DNA of 64,000 nucleotides from an uncultured Pelagibacteraceae bacterium (lineage in GTDB: Bacteria; Pseudomonadota; Alphaproteobacteria; Pelagibacterales; Pelagibacteraceae): contig CACMJB010000001.1 in assembly GCA_902613915.1 (NCBI GenBank), positions 1 through 64,000 on the forward strand, given 5' to 3'. Under the pieces are notes generated by a model. That model worked only from the letters and a program-made list of their open reading frames with translations, was not told where the DNA came from and did not search any database. This document shows, in pieces, positions 18,872 to 28,682 of the stretch. Made by a program: the position numbers and the translations under genes. Each line of letters starts with the position of its first letter. The first letter of the stretch is position 1.

Positions 18872-20732
18872 TTTTGAAAAATCTTAATAAACCTCCACAA
18901 ACAATCATGATTACAGAAAGCCAAATCCAGATCATTAATGGTTTTTCTTGAAACTTAATATTATAATAATCTGATCTATCAATATTACTCATAGTCAAAT
19001 AATAATCTTTAATAAAACTTGTTTTAATTGAAGCTTCGTAAGTAAGAGTTTTTGGATTACTATAAATTCGAATTTCTGGCTTTAAAATATTTCTGTCTTT
19101 TTCTTTTAATATTTCAAATTCACCGACTACAGCTTGATAATTAGTAAAATCTTTTAGTTCCAAGTTTTTAAATTCAATTGAATAATTATCAAATTTTTTT
19201 ATCTCACCAATTTTCATATTGTAATCTTTTTCGACTGAAAAAATATGATTTAAGCCGATGAACAAAACTAAAAACCCGAAAGAAGCATGGGCAATTATTC
19301 TAGCTAGGTCTAAATTGTTCTTCTTTTTTGAAATAACAAAATCTTTTAAGGATGAGAGAATTAGAAATAAAGCGCTAATAATTATAAAATTTGATAAAAT
19401 ACTAAAATTTTTAAAAAATAAAATAATCATCAAATTTATCAAAATTGCTCCGAGTAGTATTAAAAAATATAATTTAATGTTATCAAATTTATTTTTTATC
19501 CAGCTTGTATTAGGTCCTATAGCCATAAAAATTAAAAAAATTACAACTACTGGAAAAATAATAGCATTGTAAAAAGGGGGGCCTACTGAAATTTTATTTT
19601 GAGAGAGGGCATCAGTGAAAATCGGATAAATTGTACCTAGTAAAACTGTTACTAAGTAAAACATCATGAACCAGTTATTAACTAAAACAAACGTTTCTTT
19701 ACTGTTTTGGTTCAAATTATAATTTTCAGTTTTATATTTCTTAAATAAAAGAAAAACTGAACCAAAAATCATTAAACTTAAAAAAGATAAAATATAAATT
19801 CCTCTTGTAGGATCGCTCGCAAAAGTGTGCACTGAGTTTAAAATTCCAGATCTAACTAAAAATGTTCCTGTGACGCTTAAAATGAAAGTCATTAGGCATA
19901 AAATAATCACCCAAAAATAAAATAAATTTCTTTTTTCAAAAACTATTATAGAATGAAATAAAGCTGTCATTGCAAACCAAGGAAGCAAAGAAGCATTTTC
20001 AACTGGATCCCAAAACCAAAACCCTCCCCAACCTAATTCATAATAGGCCCATATAGAACCAACCAAAATTCCAAGAGTTTGAAAACTCCAAGAAATTAAT
20101 ATCCAATTTTTTATTGAACTAGCAAAATTTTTTTCAGAATAATTAGATATTAAAGATGCAATTGCAGCAGAAAAATAAATAGATGAACCCACAAAGCCTA
20201 TATAGAGTAAAGGCGGGTGTATAGCTAAAGCAGGATCTTGTAAAATTGGATTTAACCCAAGACCTTCTTTAGGTATTGGAGATAAAGGACTAAAAGGATT
20301 AGAATTTAGTATAATAAAAAATAAAAATCCTATTATTAAAATATTCTGAATAATTAATGTTAATAGTCTAAATTTTTTTGGGTGATTTTTGTTGTAAATT
20401 AAAAATAAGAATGAAAAAATTGTTAAGATAATTACCCATAACATTAAGCTCCCCTCGTGGTTTCCCCAGGTACCGGTAATCTTATAGAAAATTGGCTTCA
20501 TTGAATGCGAGTTTTGATAAACTGTAATTAAAGAAAAATCAGAAACAATAAATGCTGCTATTAAAGTGAAAAAACAAATAATGACTAAAGTGCTTTGTAT
20601 TAAACTTAACTGAAAAATGTTCTTAGTAATTTGATTGCCATTTAATTTAAGATTTTTGTTTGAGAGATAAATAATACTTAAGCTTAAAAATATACTTATA
20701 AATAATAATAAATTTCCAAAATTACTTATCAT
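18855..20732 (-). CDS. ccmF: Heme lyase subunit CcmF
   Basis: GWGGFWFWDPVENASLLPW WWD motif; GNHEGSLMLW; FLVRSGILNSVHTFASDP. Confidence 0.97.
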   Translation of the reverse strand: MISNFGNLLLFISIFLSLSIIYLSNKNLKLNGNQITKNIFQLSLIQSTLVIICFFTLIAAFIVSDFSLITVYQNSHSMKPIFYKITGTWGNHEGSLMLWVIILTIFSFLFLIYNKNHPKKFRLLTLIIQNILIIGFLFFIILNSNPFSPLSPIPKEGLGLNPILQDPALAIHPPLLYIGFVGSSIYFSAAIASLISNYSEKNFASSIKNWILISWSFQTLGILVGSIWAYYELGWGGFWFWDPVENASLLPWFAMTALFHSIIVFEKRNLFYFWVIILCLMTFILSVTGTFLVRSGILNSVHTFASDPTRGIYILSFLSLMIFGSVFLLFKKYKTENYNLNQNSKETFVLVNNWFMMFYLVTVLLGTIYPIFTDALSQNKISVGPPFYNAIIFPVVVIFLIFMAIGPNTSWIKNKFDNIKLYFLILLGAILINLMIILFFKNFSILSNFIIISALFLILSSLKDFVISKKKNNLDLARIIAHASFGFLVLFIGLNHIFSVEKDYNMKIGEIKKFDNYSIEFKNLELKDFTNYQAVVGEFEILKEKDRNILKPEIRIYSNPKTLTYEASIKTSFIKDYYLTMSNIDRSDYYNIKFQEKPLMIWIWLSVIMIVCGGLLRFFKNAKNS

Positions 20733-21150
20733 TGTTATTCATAATAGATTGAAGTTCCGGCGGCATATAATTTTCATCATGTTTTGCCAATATTCTATCA
20801 GCAATAAAAAATGATTTATCTTGTAGTTTGCCTTCAGCAACAACGCCTTTTTCTTCAGAAAATAAATTGGGCACGGTTCCGCTGTAACTAATCATTAATT
20901 CATTTTTAAAATCTGTAATAACAAATTTTATCTCCTGCTCTTTAATTTCGACAGAGTTTTTCTTTACCATTCCTCCAACTCTGATTTTTTTTTTAGAATG
21001 TATATCTTGATCGTTTTTAATATCTGTCGGAGATTTAAAATATAAAATGTTCTTATTTAAAGTTTGAAGAATAAAAAAAATTGCTAATATTGATACTAAC
21101 AATAAAGTAGCTAAAAGAGACGCTCTTTTTTTAACTTTCTTTTGAAGCAT
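20722..21150 (-). CDS. ccmE: Heme chaperone CcmE
   Basis: N-terminal TM; VTDFKNELMISYSGTVPNLFSEEKGVVAEG; LAKHDENYMPPE with the heme-binding His. Confidence 0.95.
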   Translation of the reverse strand: MLQKKVKKRASLLATLLLVSILAIFFILQTLNKNILYFKSPTDIKNDQDIHSKKKIRVGGMVKKNSVEIKEQEIKFVITDFKNELMISYSGTVPNLFSEEKGVVAEGKLQDKSFFIADRILAKHDENYMPPELQSIMNNNDK

Positions 21151-21158
21151 TTAATGCT

Positions 21159-21392
21159 TTAGATAGTTTTGCTATATGAAGATATAACTTGTGAAGCTAT
21201 TTTTGAATTTTCAATAACAGAAGTTTTTTGTTCTCTAGATAATTCATTAATTTCTTTTGCAAATTCACTCTCATATTTTTTTAATGTTTTATAAGTTTTG
21301 TAGTAAACAACTCCACACACAAAAAATGTTATCGCAAAAGATGACCAAACAAAAATGCCGTAACCATTCATTGAAATTAAATTTTGAATCAT
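21159..21392 (-). CDS. ccmD: CcmD-like heme exporter protein
   Basis: MNGYGIFVWSSFAITF motif; located between ccmC and ccmE. Confidence 0.8.
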   Translation of the reverse strand: MIQNLISMNGYGIFVWSSFAITFFVCGVVYYKTYKTLKKYESEFAKEINELSREQKTSVIENSKIASQVISSYSKTI

Positions 21393-22096
21393 AGTCTTTT
21401 TAAATTTTTTTTCTTAATTCTAATGATTTCTGTCTTATATTTCATTAGAAAAATTAACGCACAATATAACAATAACACAAAAAACATAAGAAATAATGGC
21501 ATAAGCATTGAGGAATGTATTGTGCTTGTACCTGTAAGTTTAATGCTTGCTGGTTGATGTAGTGTATTCCACCAATCAACTGAGTATTTGATAATTGGCA
21601 CATTAATAAAACCAAATATTGCTATTAAACTTGAAACCCTGTCAGCTTTATCCTCTTGAGCTATTAATTTATTAGCTAAGATAAACCCTATATAAAACAA
21701 AGAGAGTACTAACATAGAAGTTATTCTCGCGTCCCAGGCCCACCAAGTTCCCCAGGTTGGCTGCCCCCAAATAGCTCCGGTAACTATTGCAAGACATGTA
21801 AACATAAGTCCTATTGGGGCAATACTTTTAGTAATTAATTTTATGTTTTTTATTTTAAAAATAAAATTTGCTAGAGATAATAACGCAATTGTTGAAAATG
21901 AGGCTAAACCTATCCAGGCTGCAGGAACATGCACATACATTATTCTCACGCTATCCCCTTGTAAATAATCAGGCGGAGATAAAATTAAAGCAAAAGAAAG
22001 TGCAACTATTAATAAAATAAAAAAAATTGAACTAATGAATTTAGTTAATTTTTCTATCCAAATAAATGTGTTACTTAAACTAAAAAACTTAAACAT
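21389..22096 (-). CDS. ccmC: Heme exporter CcmC
   Basis: WGQPTWGTWWAWDARITSML WWD motif; VHVPAAWIG. Confidence 0.96.
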   Translation of the reverse strand: MFKFFSLSNTFIWIEKLTKFISSIFFILLIVALSFALILSPPDYLQGDSVRIMYVHVPAAWIGLASFSTIALLSLANFIFKIKNIKLITKSIAPIGLMFTCLAIVTGAIWGQPTWGTWWAWDARITSMLVLSLFYIGFILANKLIAQEDKADRVSSLIAIFGFINVPIIKYSVDWWNTLHQPASIKLTGTSTIHSSMLMPLFLMFFVLLLYCALIFLMKYKTEIIRIKKKNLKRL

Positions 22097-22132
22097 TTAA
22101 ATTGATTACAATAATATTAATTTTATGGGAAG

Positions 22133-22204
22133 GTGTTTTTAAGCCCAACTGAGAATTAGGAGGGAGTTAACTAAAGAAGTTTATCCTCAATCGGGCTAAA
22201 ACAT
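22133..22204. ncRNA. Candidate structured RNA/leader stem-loop between hspQ and ccmC
   Basis: AGCCC/GGGCT (22142-22146/22193-22197) flanked by GTGTTTT/AAAACAT pairing and an inner CTGAG/CTCA extension. Confidence 0.45.
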
Positions 22205-22268
22205 TTTAAATTTAAATGATTTCTTTGACTTCTATTTGAGTAAAAATTGTTAAATTTTAGGCAGGGAA

Positions 22269-22592
22269 TTAGTTAGAAATTTTATGGTAACTAGAGCCTT
22301 TTTTTCCTGAAAAAATTTCTTCTATTAAAGGGTGCTTAACTGGCTCTTTAGATTGATCCAATAATAAATTTTGCTCTGAAACATATGCCTCATAAGTCAC
22401 ATCATTGCTTTCGGCCAACAAATGATAAAAAGGTTGATCTTTTCTAGGTCTAACCTCTTTAGGAATTGACTGGTACCATTCCTCTGAATTATTGAATTCA
22501 AAATCTACATCGTAAATAACGCCTCTGAAATCAAAGTGTCTATGCTTTACGACTTCACCTATAGAAAATTTTGCAGTATTGCTTGTAGCCAT
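22269..22592 (-). CDS. hspQ: Heat shock protein HspQ (YccV-like)
   Basis: FSIGEVVKHRHFDFRGVIYDVDFEF...QPFYHLLAE motifs. Confidence 0.9.
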   Translation of the reverse strand: MATSNTAKFSIGEVVKHRHFDFRGVIYDVDFEFNNSEEWYQSIPKEVRPRKDQPFYHLLAESNDVTYEAYVSEQNLLLDQSKEPVKHPLIEEIFSGKKGSSYHKISN

Positions 22593-22669
22593 AAGTAATA
22601 GTTAGTAATTTTTATATTAAAATCAATATCTAATTTATAAAAATTTTATAATGTGTTAAAAATCTTATT

Positions 22670-23215
22670 GTGAATAAGTCTTTTTTAAAATTTATCACCG
22701 ATTTTGGACCCCTTCTTATTTTTTTTACTATTTATTACAAGAGTGGAAATAATTTAAAAGCCGCTATTCCTCCACTAATAATTTCAACATTGATTGCCGT
22801 AGCGATAATGTACGTAGTTGAGAAAAAAATTCCTTACGTTCCTTTAATTGGAGCCGTAGTAATATCTTTATTTGGAGGATTAACTTTATATTTTGATAAT
22901 CCAATATTTATTTACATGAAGCCCACTATAGTAAATGTAATTTTTGCATTAATACTAATAGTCAGTAAGGTTTTTTATCAAAAAAATTTTCTAAAATTGT
23001 TTTTACAAACAGCTTTTCAATTAAATGAAGAGGGATGGAGCAAGCTTAATTTTAGATGGGCATATTTTTTTATTTTTTTAGCAATTTTAAATGAGATTGT
23101 CTGGCGAACACAACCTGAAACAACATGGGTAAATTTTAAGGTTTGGGGAATGTTGCCAATCACAATTATTTTCACCGCAATGCAGGTTCCTTTAATAAAC
23201 AAATATAAAGTATGA
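22670..23215 (+). CDS. yciB: Inner membrane-spanning protein YciB / septation protein A family (GTG start)
   Basis: FITDFGPLLIFFTIYY; NEIVWRTQPETTWVNFKVWG. Confidence 0.93.
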   Translation: MNKSFLKFITDFGPLLIFFTIYYKSGNNLKAAIPPLIISTLIAVAIMYVVEKKIPYVPLIGAVVISLFGGLTLYFDNPIFIYMKPTIVNVIFALILIVSKVFYQKNFLKLFLQTAFQLNEEGWSKLNFRWAYFFIFLAILNEIVWRTQPETTWVNFKVWGMLPITIIFTAMQVPLINKYKV

Positions 23216-23559
23216 GTAAAATTAGATTAGTAATAAATAATAATAACCAACAAAGAGAAAAAGAAAAATTTTTTATTAAAAAAGAATTACAAAGTATATT
23301 AAATTTATATGCAAAGATGGTTTCTAATGGTTCATGGAAAGATTATTCTTTTTCATCAGGCGCTAAAGAAGTTTCATTTAATATCTACCAAAGAGCATCT
23401 GAAAAACCTGTAATAAGAATATCGAAAAATCTTAAACCTAAGTATTTTAATGAAAGATATTTTATTAAAGATAGAGACGGAACTATTCTAAAAAAATCAG
23501 AAAATCTAAATCAACTTATTAATAAAATGAGTTGGAATAAATTAAGAATTATTAAGTAA
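23212..23559 (+). CDS. DUF2794 family protein
   Basis: Size and sequence pattern of DUF2794; overlaps the yciB stop. Confidence 0.7.
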   Translation: MSKIRLVINNNNQQREKEKFFIKKELQSILNLYAKMVSNGSWKDYSFSSGAKEVSFNIYQRASEKPVIRISKNLKPKYFNERYFIKDRDGTILKKSENLNQLINKMSWNKLRIIK

Positions 23560-24312
23560 TTATCTTCTTTGACCAAAAAGTCTTAGAAGCATTATGAAAA
23601 GATTTATGAAATCTAAGTAAAGCGTTAACGCGCCCATAACAGCTTTTTTGCCCATTAGCTCTCCGCTGTCGCTAACTAAATACATGTTTTTAATTTTTTG
23701 AGTATCATAAGCCGTTAATCCAACAAAAATTAAAACACCGATGATTGATATAACAAAATACATCATAGGTGATTTCATGAATATGTTTACTAATGAAGCA
23801 ATTATAATTCCAAAAAGACCCATCATCAAAAATGAACCAAGTTTAGTTAAATCTCTTTTAGTAGTGTAACCATAAATGCTCATAGCGCCAAACGTTCCTG
23901 CAGTTATAAAGAAGACTCTGGTTATGCTCGTGCCTGTGTACATTAAAAAAATTGAAGAGAGCGAAGCTCCCATTAAAGCTGCAAAAATCCAAAAAGTTGT
24001 TTGTGCCTTAGCTGCAGACATTTTTGCAATTCCAAAACTCATATAAAAAACTATAGCAAGTGGAGCCAGCATAATTACCCATTTAAGCCCAGATGCATAA
24101 ATTGTATTTCCAAAATTTGTTAAACCAACAATCTGTCCACCATCAGAAGTTACAACCGCCATTTTAAAAAATGCTAAAGCAATAAAACCAGTTAATAATA
24201 CACCTGAAGCCATGTAGTTATAGACTTTCAGCATGTATGATCTTAATCCCTGGTCTATAATTGCTTCTGAAGCAGAAGATCTTACAGTGGATGTTTGTTT
24301 GTTAAATTCCAT
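23560..24312 (-). CDS. Bax inhibitor-1/YccA family membrane protein
   Basis: Seven-TM BI-1 pattern; LTAYDTQKIK and LYLDFINLFIMLLRLFG. Confidence 0.93.
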   Translation of the reverse strand: MEFNKQTSTVRSSASEAIIDQGLRSYMLKVYNYMASGVLLTGFIALAFFKMAVVTSDGGQIVGLTNFGNTIYASGLKWVIMLAPLAIVFYMSFGIAKMSAAKAQTTFWIFAALMGASLSSIFLMYTGTSITRVFFITAGTFGAMSIYGYTTKRDLTKLGSFLMMGLFGIIIASLVNIFMKSPMMYFVISIIGVLIFVGLTAYDTQKIKNMYLVSDSGELMGKKAVMGALTLYLDFINLFIMLLRLFGQRR

Positions 24313-24370
24313 ACTTTAAATATAAGATTTTTTAATAACTTTTCAATAGGCAAAATATGACCTAAAACTG

Positions 24371-25429
24371 GTGAGAAAACATTACAAATTTATGAAATTC
24401 AAAAAACTTGGAAATACCGATCTAGATGTGAGCTTAATTTGTTTAGGTACTATGACATGGGGAACTCAAAATACTGAGAAAGATGCCTTTGAACAGATGG
24501 ATTATTCTGTCAGTCAAGGCGTAAATTTTTTTGATACTGCAGAAATTTATTCGGTTCCTCCAAATTCTGACTCTTACGGAAAAACAGAGATTATGATTGG
24601 TAATTGGTTTGAAAAAAGAAAAAATAGAGACAAAATAATTTTGGCGTCTAAAGTGGCTGGACCAGGTTGCGATTGGATTAGAGGTGGTGGAAATAACTTT
24701 GATGAAAAAAAAATAGGAGAAGCAATAGATGGTAGTTTAAAAAGATTAAAGACTGATTACATCGATTTATATCAATTACATTGGCCAGAACGTTCGACTA
24801 ATTATTTTGGAAGCAGAGATTACGCACATAACAATAAAGAAGGTGAATGGAATAGTTTTGAAAATATTCTCGATGCCCTAGGTAAATATATAAAGAGTGG
24901 CAAAATTAGGTACATAGGCATGTCTAATGAAACACCGTATGGATTATCTAGGTATCTTGAAATCTCTAAAAACAAAGGCGCTCCTAGAATGATGTCAGTT
25001 CAAAACCCTTACAGCTTAGTGAATAGAACTTATGAAATTGGAATGTCTGAAATCTCAATTAGACAAAAATGTGGTTTGCTTGTTTATTATCCTCTTGCAG
25101 CTGGAGCTTTGTCAGGAAAATATAGAAATGGCGAGATGCCAAAAAATTCTAGAATGGCTCTTTTCAAAGGTTGGGAGCGTCATTTAAACCCTTTGGCAAT
25201 GCGAGCTTATGATGAGTATTACAAACTTGCCAAGGATTTTAATTTAACCATGGTTCAACTTGCGCAGTCTTTTGTTAACTCAAGACCATTTGTTACTAGT
25301 AATATTATTGGGGCCACAACGATGAAGCAACTTAAAGAAAATATTGACAGTGTTAATATTGATTTTACAGATGAAATGATGGAAAGAGTTGATAAAATTC
25401 ACAATGAAAATCCAAATCCTTCGCCATAA
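24371..25429 (+). CDS. Aldo/keto reductase (Tas-like); likely start at internal MKFKKLGNTD
   Basis: FFDTAEIYSVPP, LQLHWPERSTNYFG-like, IIGATTMKQLKENI. Confidence 0.92.
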   Translation: MRKHYKFMKFKKLGNTDLDVSLICLGTMTWGTQNTEKDAFEQMDYSVSQGVNFFDTAEIYSVPPNSDSYGKTEIMIGNWFEKRKNRDKIILASKVAGPGCDWIRGGGNNFDEKKIGEAIDGSLKRLKTDYIDLYQLHWPERSTNYFGSRDYAHNNKEGEWNSFENILDALGKYIKSGKIRYIGMSNETPYGLSRYLEISKNKGAPRMMSVQNPYSLVNRTYEIGMSEISIRQKCGLLVYYPLAAGALSGKYRNGEMPKNSRMALFKGWERHLNPLAMRAYDEYYKLAKDFNLTMVQLAQSFVNSRPFVTSNIIGATTMKQLKENIDSVNIDFTDEMMERVDKIHNENPNPSP

Positions 25430-25470
25430 ACAATCTTTATAATAGAATAGATTTAGTATAAAAAAGAATC

Positions 25471-25971
25471 ATGTCCTTTAAAAAAGTTTTAGTATTTATT
25501 TTTTTCATTACTTTTTCGCTAGAATCTTTTGCTAACACTCCAAGATCAACTGGAAAATATAAAAACTGGGAAAGTTTCGTTGCAGAAACAGATCAAGGAA
25601 AAATATGTTTTGCTCAAACAAAACCTACTAAAAGAGCGCCTGGTGCTATTAAAAGAAATGAGTCAAAATTATTTGTAACTTTCAGACCTGCAGATAGCAT
25701 AAATGATGAGGTAAGCATTACAAGTGGCCATGATTACAAAGCTTCAAGTGTTTCTGCTAGCTCAGGTAAAAGAAAATACTCATTCTTTTCCCAAAAAGAT
25801 TTTGCCTGGTTGTTAGATGATCAAGAAGAAAAAAATTTCATCAAGTTAATGAAAAGAGCAACAGATTTAATTGTAAAAGCTAGAACTACTAAAGGTGCAG
25901 AAACTACTGACCATTATTCGATGATGGGATTCACAAAAGCTTATAACACGGCAAAAAAAACTTGCGGCTAA
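25471..25971 (+). CDS. Invasion-associated locus B (IalB)-like periplasmic protein
   Basis: Signal peptide; YKNWESFVAETDQGKICFAQTKP pattern. Confidence 0.7.
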   Translation: MSFKKVLVFIFFITFSLESFANTPRSTGKYKNWESFVAETDQGKICFAQTKPTKRAPGAIKRNESKLFVTFRPADSINDEVSITSGHDYKASSVSASSGKRKYSFFSQKDFAWLLDDQEEKNFIKLMKRATDLIVKARTTKGAETTDHYSMMGFTKAYNTAKKTCG

Positions 25972-27156
25972 ATGAAAAAAATTGTTTTAGCTTATTCAGG
26001 AGGTTTGGACACCTCAATTATTCTTAGGTGGTTGCAAGAAAACTATAAGGCAGAAGTTATTGCTTACACTTCTGATATTGGTCAGGAAATTGATAGAAAA
26101 AAGATCATAAGAAATGCTAAGCGCCTAGGTGTTAAAAAAATAATTATTGAAGATCTTAAGAATATTTTTGTAAAAGATTATGTTTTTCCCATGATAAGAG
26201 CTCATGCGGTTTATGAAGGAGTTTATTTACTTGGGACATCAATAGCTAGACCTTTGATAGCTAAAAGGCAGATTGAAATAGCGAAAAAATTTAAAGCGTA
26301 TGCTGTATCGCATGGAGCTACCGGAAAAGGAAATGACCAGGTAAGGTTTGAACTCGGTTATGCTTTTTTTGGTGGTAAAAAGATTAAAACTATTGCTCCA
26401 TGGAGAGAATGGAAATTACAATCAAGAGCAGATTTAATAAAATATGCAAAGAAAAATAATATTCCAATACCTAAAGACAAAAAGGGTGCACCTCCCTTTT
26501 CTGTAGATGATAATATTTTTCATACTTCAACTGAAGGCAAAGTTTTAGAAAACCCAAAAAACTCAGCTCCAGAATTTATTTTTCAAAGAACTATATCTCC
26601 AGAAAAAGCTCCAAACAAAAAAACAAAAGTTAGAATTACTTTTAAAAATAGTGATCCTGTAGCTGTTAATGGAAAAAAATTAAAACCAGGAAAAATTTTA
26701 GAGAAATTAAATATACTCGCAGGCAAAAATGGAATTGGAAGAGTTGATCTTGTTGAAAATCGCTTTATCGGCATAAAATCGAGAGGTGTTTATGAAACAC
26801 CTGGAGGAACTTTGTTATATGCTGCTCACAGAGCGATTGAGTCTGTAACTTTAGATAAAAAAACAGCACACGAAAAAGAAAGAGTAATGCCTGAGTATGC
26901 TGAGCTAGTTTACAACGGATATTGGTTCTCTAAAAAAAGAATAAAACTTCAAAAGATAATTGATAAAAATAAAAGTAAAGTTTCTGGAGAAATAGTTCTT
27001 GGATTATATAAAGGAAATATTACAATACTCTCAAGAAGAACAAAAAATAAAGCTTACTCGATGAAAAAAGTTTCATTTGAAGAAAATAAAACTTTTAATA
27101 AGAAAAAAGTTGAGAGTTTTATTAATTATCATTCAAAACAGTTAAATAAGTCCTAA
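25972..27156 (+). CDS. argG: Argininosuccinate synthase
   Basis: MKKIVLAYSGGLDTSIILRWL; SHGATGKGNDQVRFE; RGVYETPGGTLL. Confidence 0.98.
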   Translation: MKKIVLAYSGGLDTSIILRWLQENYKAEVIAYTSDIGQEIDRKKIIRNAKRLGVKKIIIEDLKNIFVKDYVFPMIRAHAVYEGVYLLGTSIARPLIAKRQIEIAKKFKAYAVSHGATGKGNDQVRFELGYAFFGGKKIKTIAPWREWKLQSRADLIKYAKKNNIPIPKDKKGAPPFSVDDNIFHTSTEGKVLENPKNSAPEFIFQRTISPEKAPNKKTKVRITFKNSDPVAVNGKKLKPGKILEKLNILAGKNGIGRVDLVENRFIGIKSRGVYETPGGTLLYAAHRAIESVTLDKKTAHEKERVMPEYAELVYNGYWFSKKRIKLQKIIDKNKSKVSGEIVLGLYKGNITILSRRTKNKAYSMKKVSFEENKTFNKKKVESFINYHSKQLNKS

Positions 27157-27176
27157 TAATCTGTTAAGATTAAATT

Positions 27177-27566
27177 TTGATGAGTAAAACGATTCGAAAT
27201 ATTCAACTAACAGCAGTTTTAATTCTGCTTATATCTACGGTAATAGCTTTTATCATTGAAATGATAACAATGTATGAAAATCAGACTATTACCTTGGCTG
27301 ACTTGCTTTTGATGTTTATTTATATTGAAGTTATCGGATTAGTAAAATCGTATTGGGAGACTCGAGCTGTACGAATAACTTATCCATTAGTTATAGCAAT
27401 AACGGCACTTGCCAGATTTATAATTTTACAAGATAAAGAAAGTGATCCTACAAACTTAATTTATATTTCTTTAGCTATTTTAATTGTAGCTATCTCAACA
27501 GTGATAATTAAGTTTAGAAATAGTAAATATCTTAAGATTGATAATTCTAGGTCTGGGAAGCTTTAA
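27177..27566 (+). CDS. Phosphate-starvation-inducible PsiE family membrane protein
   Basis: Four TM; ETRAVRITYPLVIAITALARFIILQ. Confidence 0.8.
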   Translation: MMSKTIRNIQLTAVLILLISTVIAFIIEMITMYENQTITLADLLLMFIYIEVIGLVKSYWETRAVRITYPLVIAITALARFIILQDKESDPTNLIYISLAILIVAISTVIIKFRNSKYLKIDNSRSGKL

Positions 27567-28392
27567 AACACTCAAGAGTATTCTTTAATAAACAAGCTAT
27601 TGTCATTGGACCCACTCCTCCTGGTACAGGTGTAATTGCTTTAGCAATATCTTTAACTTGATCAAACTCAACATCGCCAACAATTTTGTCATTAAGTTTA
27701 TTAATTCCTACATCAATAACTATCGCATCTTTTTTAACCCAATCCTTTTTAACCAAGTTTGGAACGCCAACTGCAGCAACTAATATGTCTGCTTTCAAAC
27801 ATTCCTGCTGAAGATTTTTAGTTTTGGAGTGAACGATGGTTACAGTACAATTTTCTTTTAAAAGTAACTGGGCCATAGGTTTTCCGTTTAAGTTTGATCT
27901 ACCAATAACCACCGCATGTTTACCACTTAAATTTTTTTCCACTTTTTTTATTAACATCAAACATCCCATTGGAGTACATGGAACTAAACCTTGATATCCA
28001 GAAGATAAATTACCAACATTAACTGGATTAAAACCATCTACATCTTTAGAGGGATGTATTGAATTAATAATTTTTTCTTTATCGATTTGTTTTGGTAATG
28101 GAAGCTGAACTAGGATACCTGAAACATTTTGGTCGTTATTTAATTCTTTGATTTTATTGAGTATTTCTTTTTCAGAAACATCATCTGAATATTTAATAAC
28201 ATCGGAATTCATTCCTACTTCTTTAGAATTTTTTTCTTTATTTTTTACGTAGATTTGGCTTGGTGTGTAGTTTCCAATAAGAATAACTGTTAGGCCAGGT
28301 ACTTTATTTTTAGACTTTTTTATTTTTAATATTTCTTTTTTTATTTCTTCCCTTAATAATTCAGCTTCTTTTTTTCCATCTATAATCATCAT
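27547..28392 (-). CDS. folD: Methylenetetrahydrofolate dehydrogenase/cyclohydrolase FolD
   Basis: VQLPLPKQID; VGRSNLNGKPMAQLL; TPVPGGVGPMTIACLL. Confidence 0.97.
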   Translation of the reverse strand: MMIIDGKKEAELLREEIKKEILKIKKSKNKVPGLTVILIGNYTPSQIYVKNKEKNSKEVGMNSDVIKYSDDVSEKEILNKIKELNNDQNVSGILVQLPLPKQIDKEKIINSIHPSKDVDGFNPVNVGNLSSGYQGLVPCTPMGCLMLIKKVEKNLSGKHAVVIGRSNLNGKPMAQLLLKENCTVTIVHSKTKNLQQECLKADILVAAVGVPNLVKKDWVKKDAIVIDVGINKLNDKIVGDVEFDQVKDIAKAITPVPGGVGPMTIACLLKNTLECFKASQT

Positions 28393-28682
28393 TAAAATAA
28401 ACTTGGTGCAAACATTTCAAAAACTAAATTTCTAATAAACATCAATGCTAAAATTAGAATTATTGGAGAAATATCTATTGAGCCCAAATTTGGAAGAAAT
28501 CTTTTTATGTAATTTAGAGGTGGCGCAGTTAACTTATAAGATACATCCAATAATGAATAAACGAATCTATTACTTGTATTTAAAACGTTGAAAGCAACTA
28601 ACCAGCTAATAATAACGTTTATAATTAAAATCCATATATAAAGACTGATAATGTTATCAAAAAGTATTAAAACAGATTTCAT
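28392..28682 (-). CDS. YggT family membrane protein
   Basis: RFVYSLLDVSYKLTAPPLNYIKRFLPNLGSIDISPIILILAL. Confidence 0.9.
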   Translation of the reverse strand: MKSVLILFDNIISLYIWILIINVIISWLVAFNVLNTSNRFVYSLLDVSYKLTAPPLNYIKRFLPNLGSIDISPIILILALMFIRNLVFEMFAPSLF

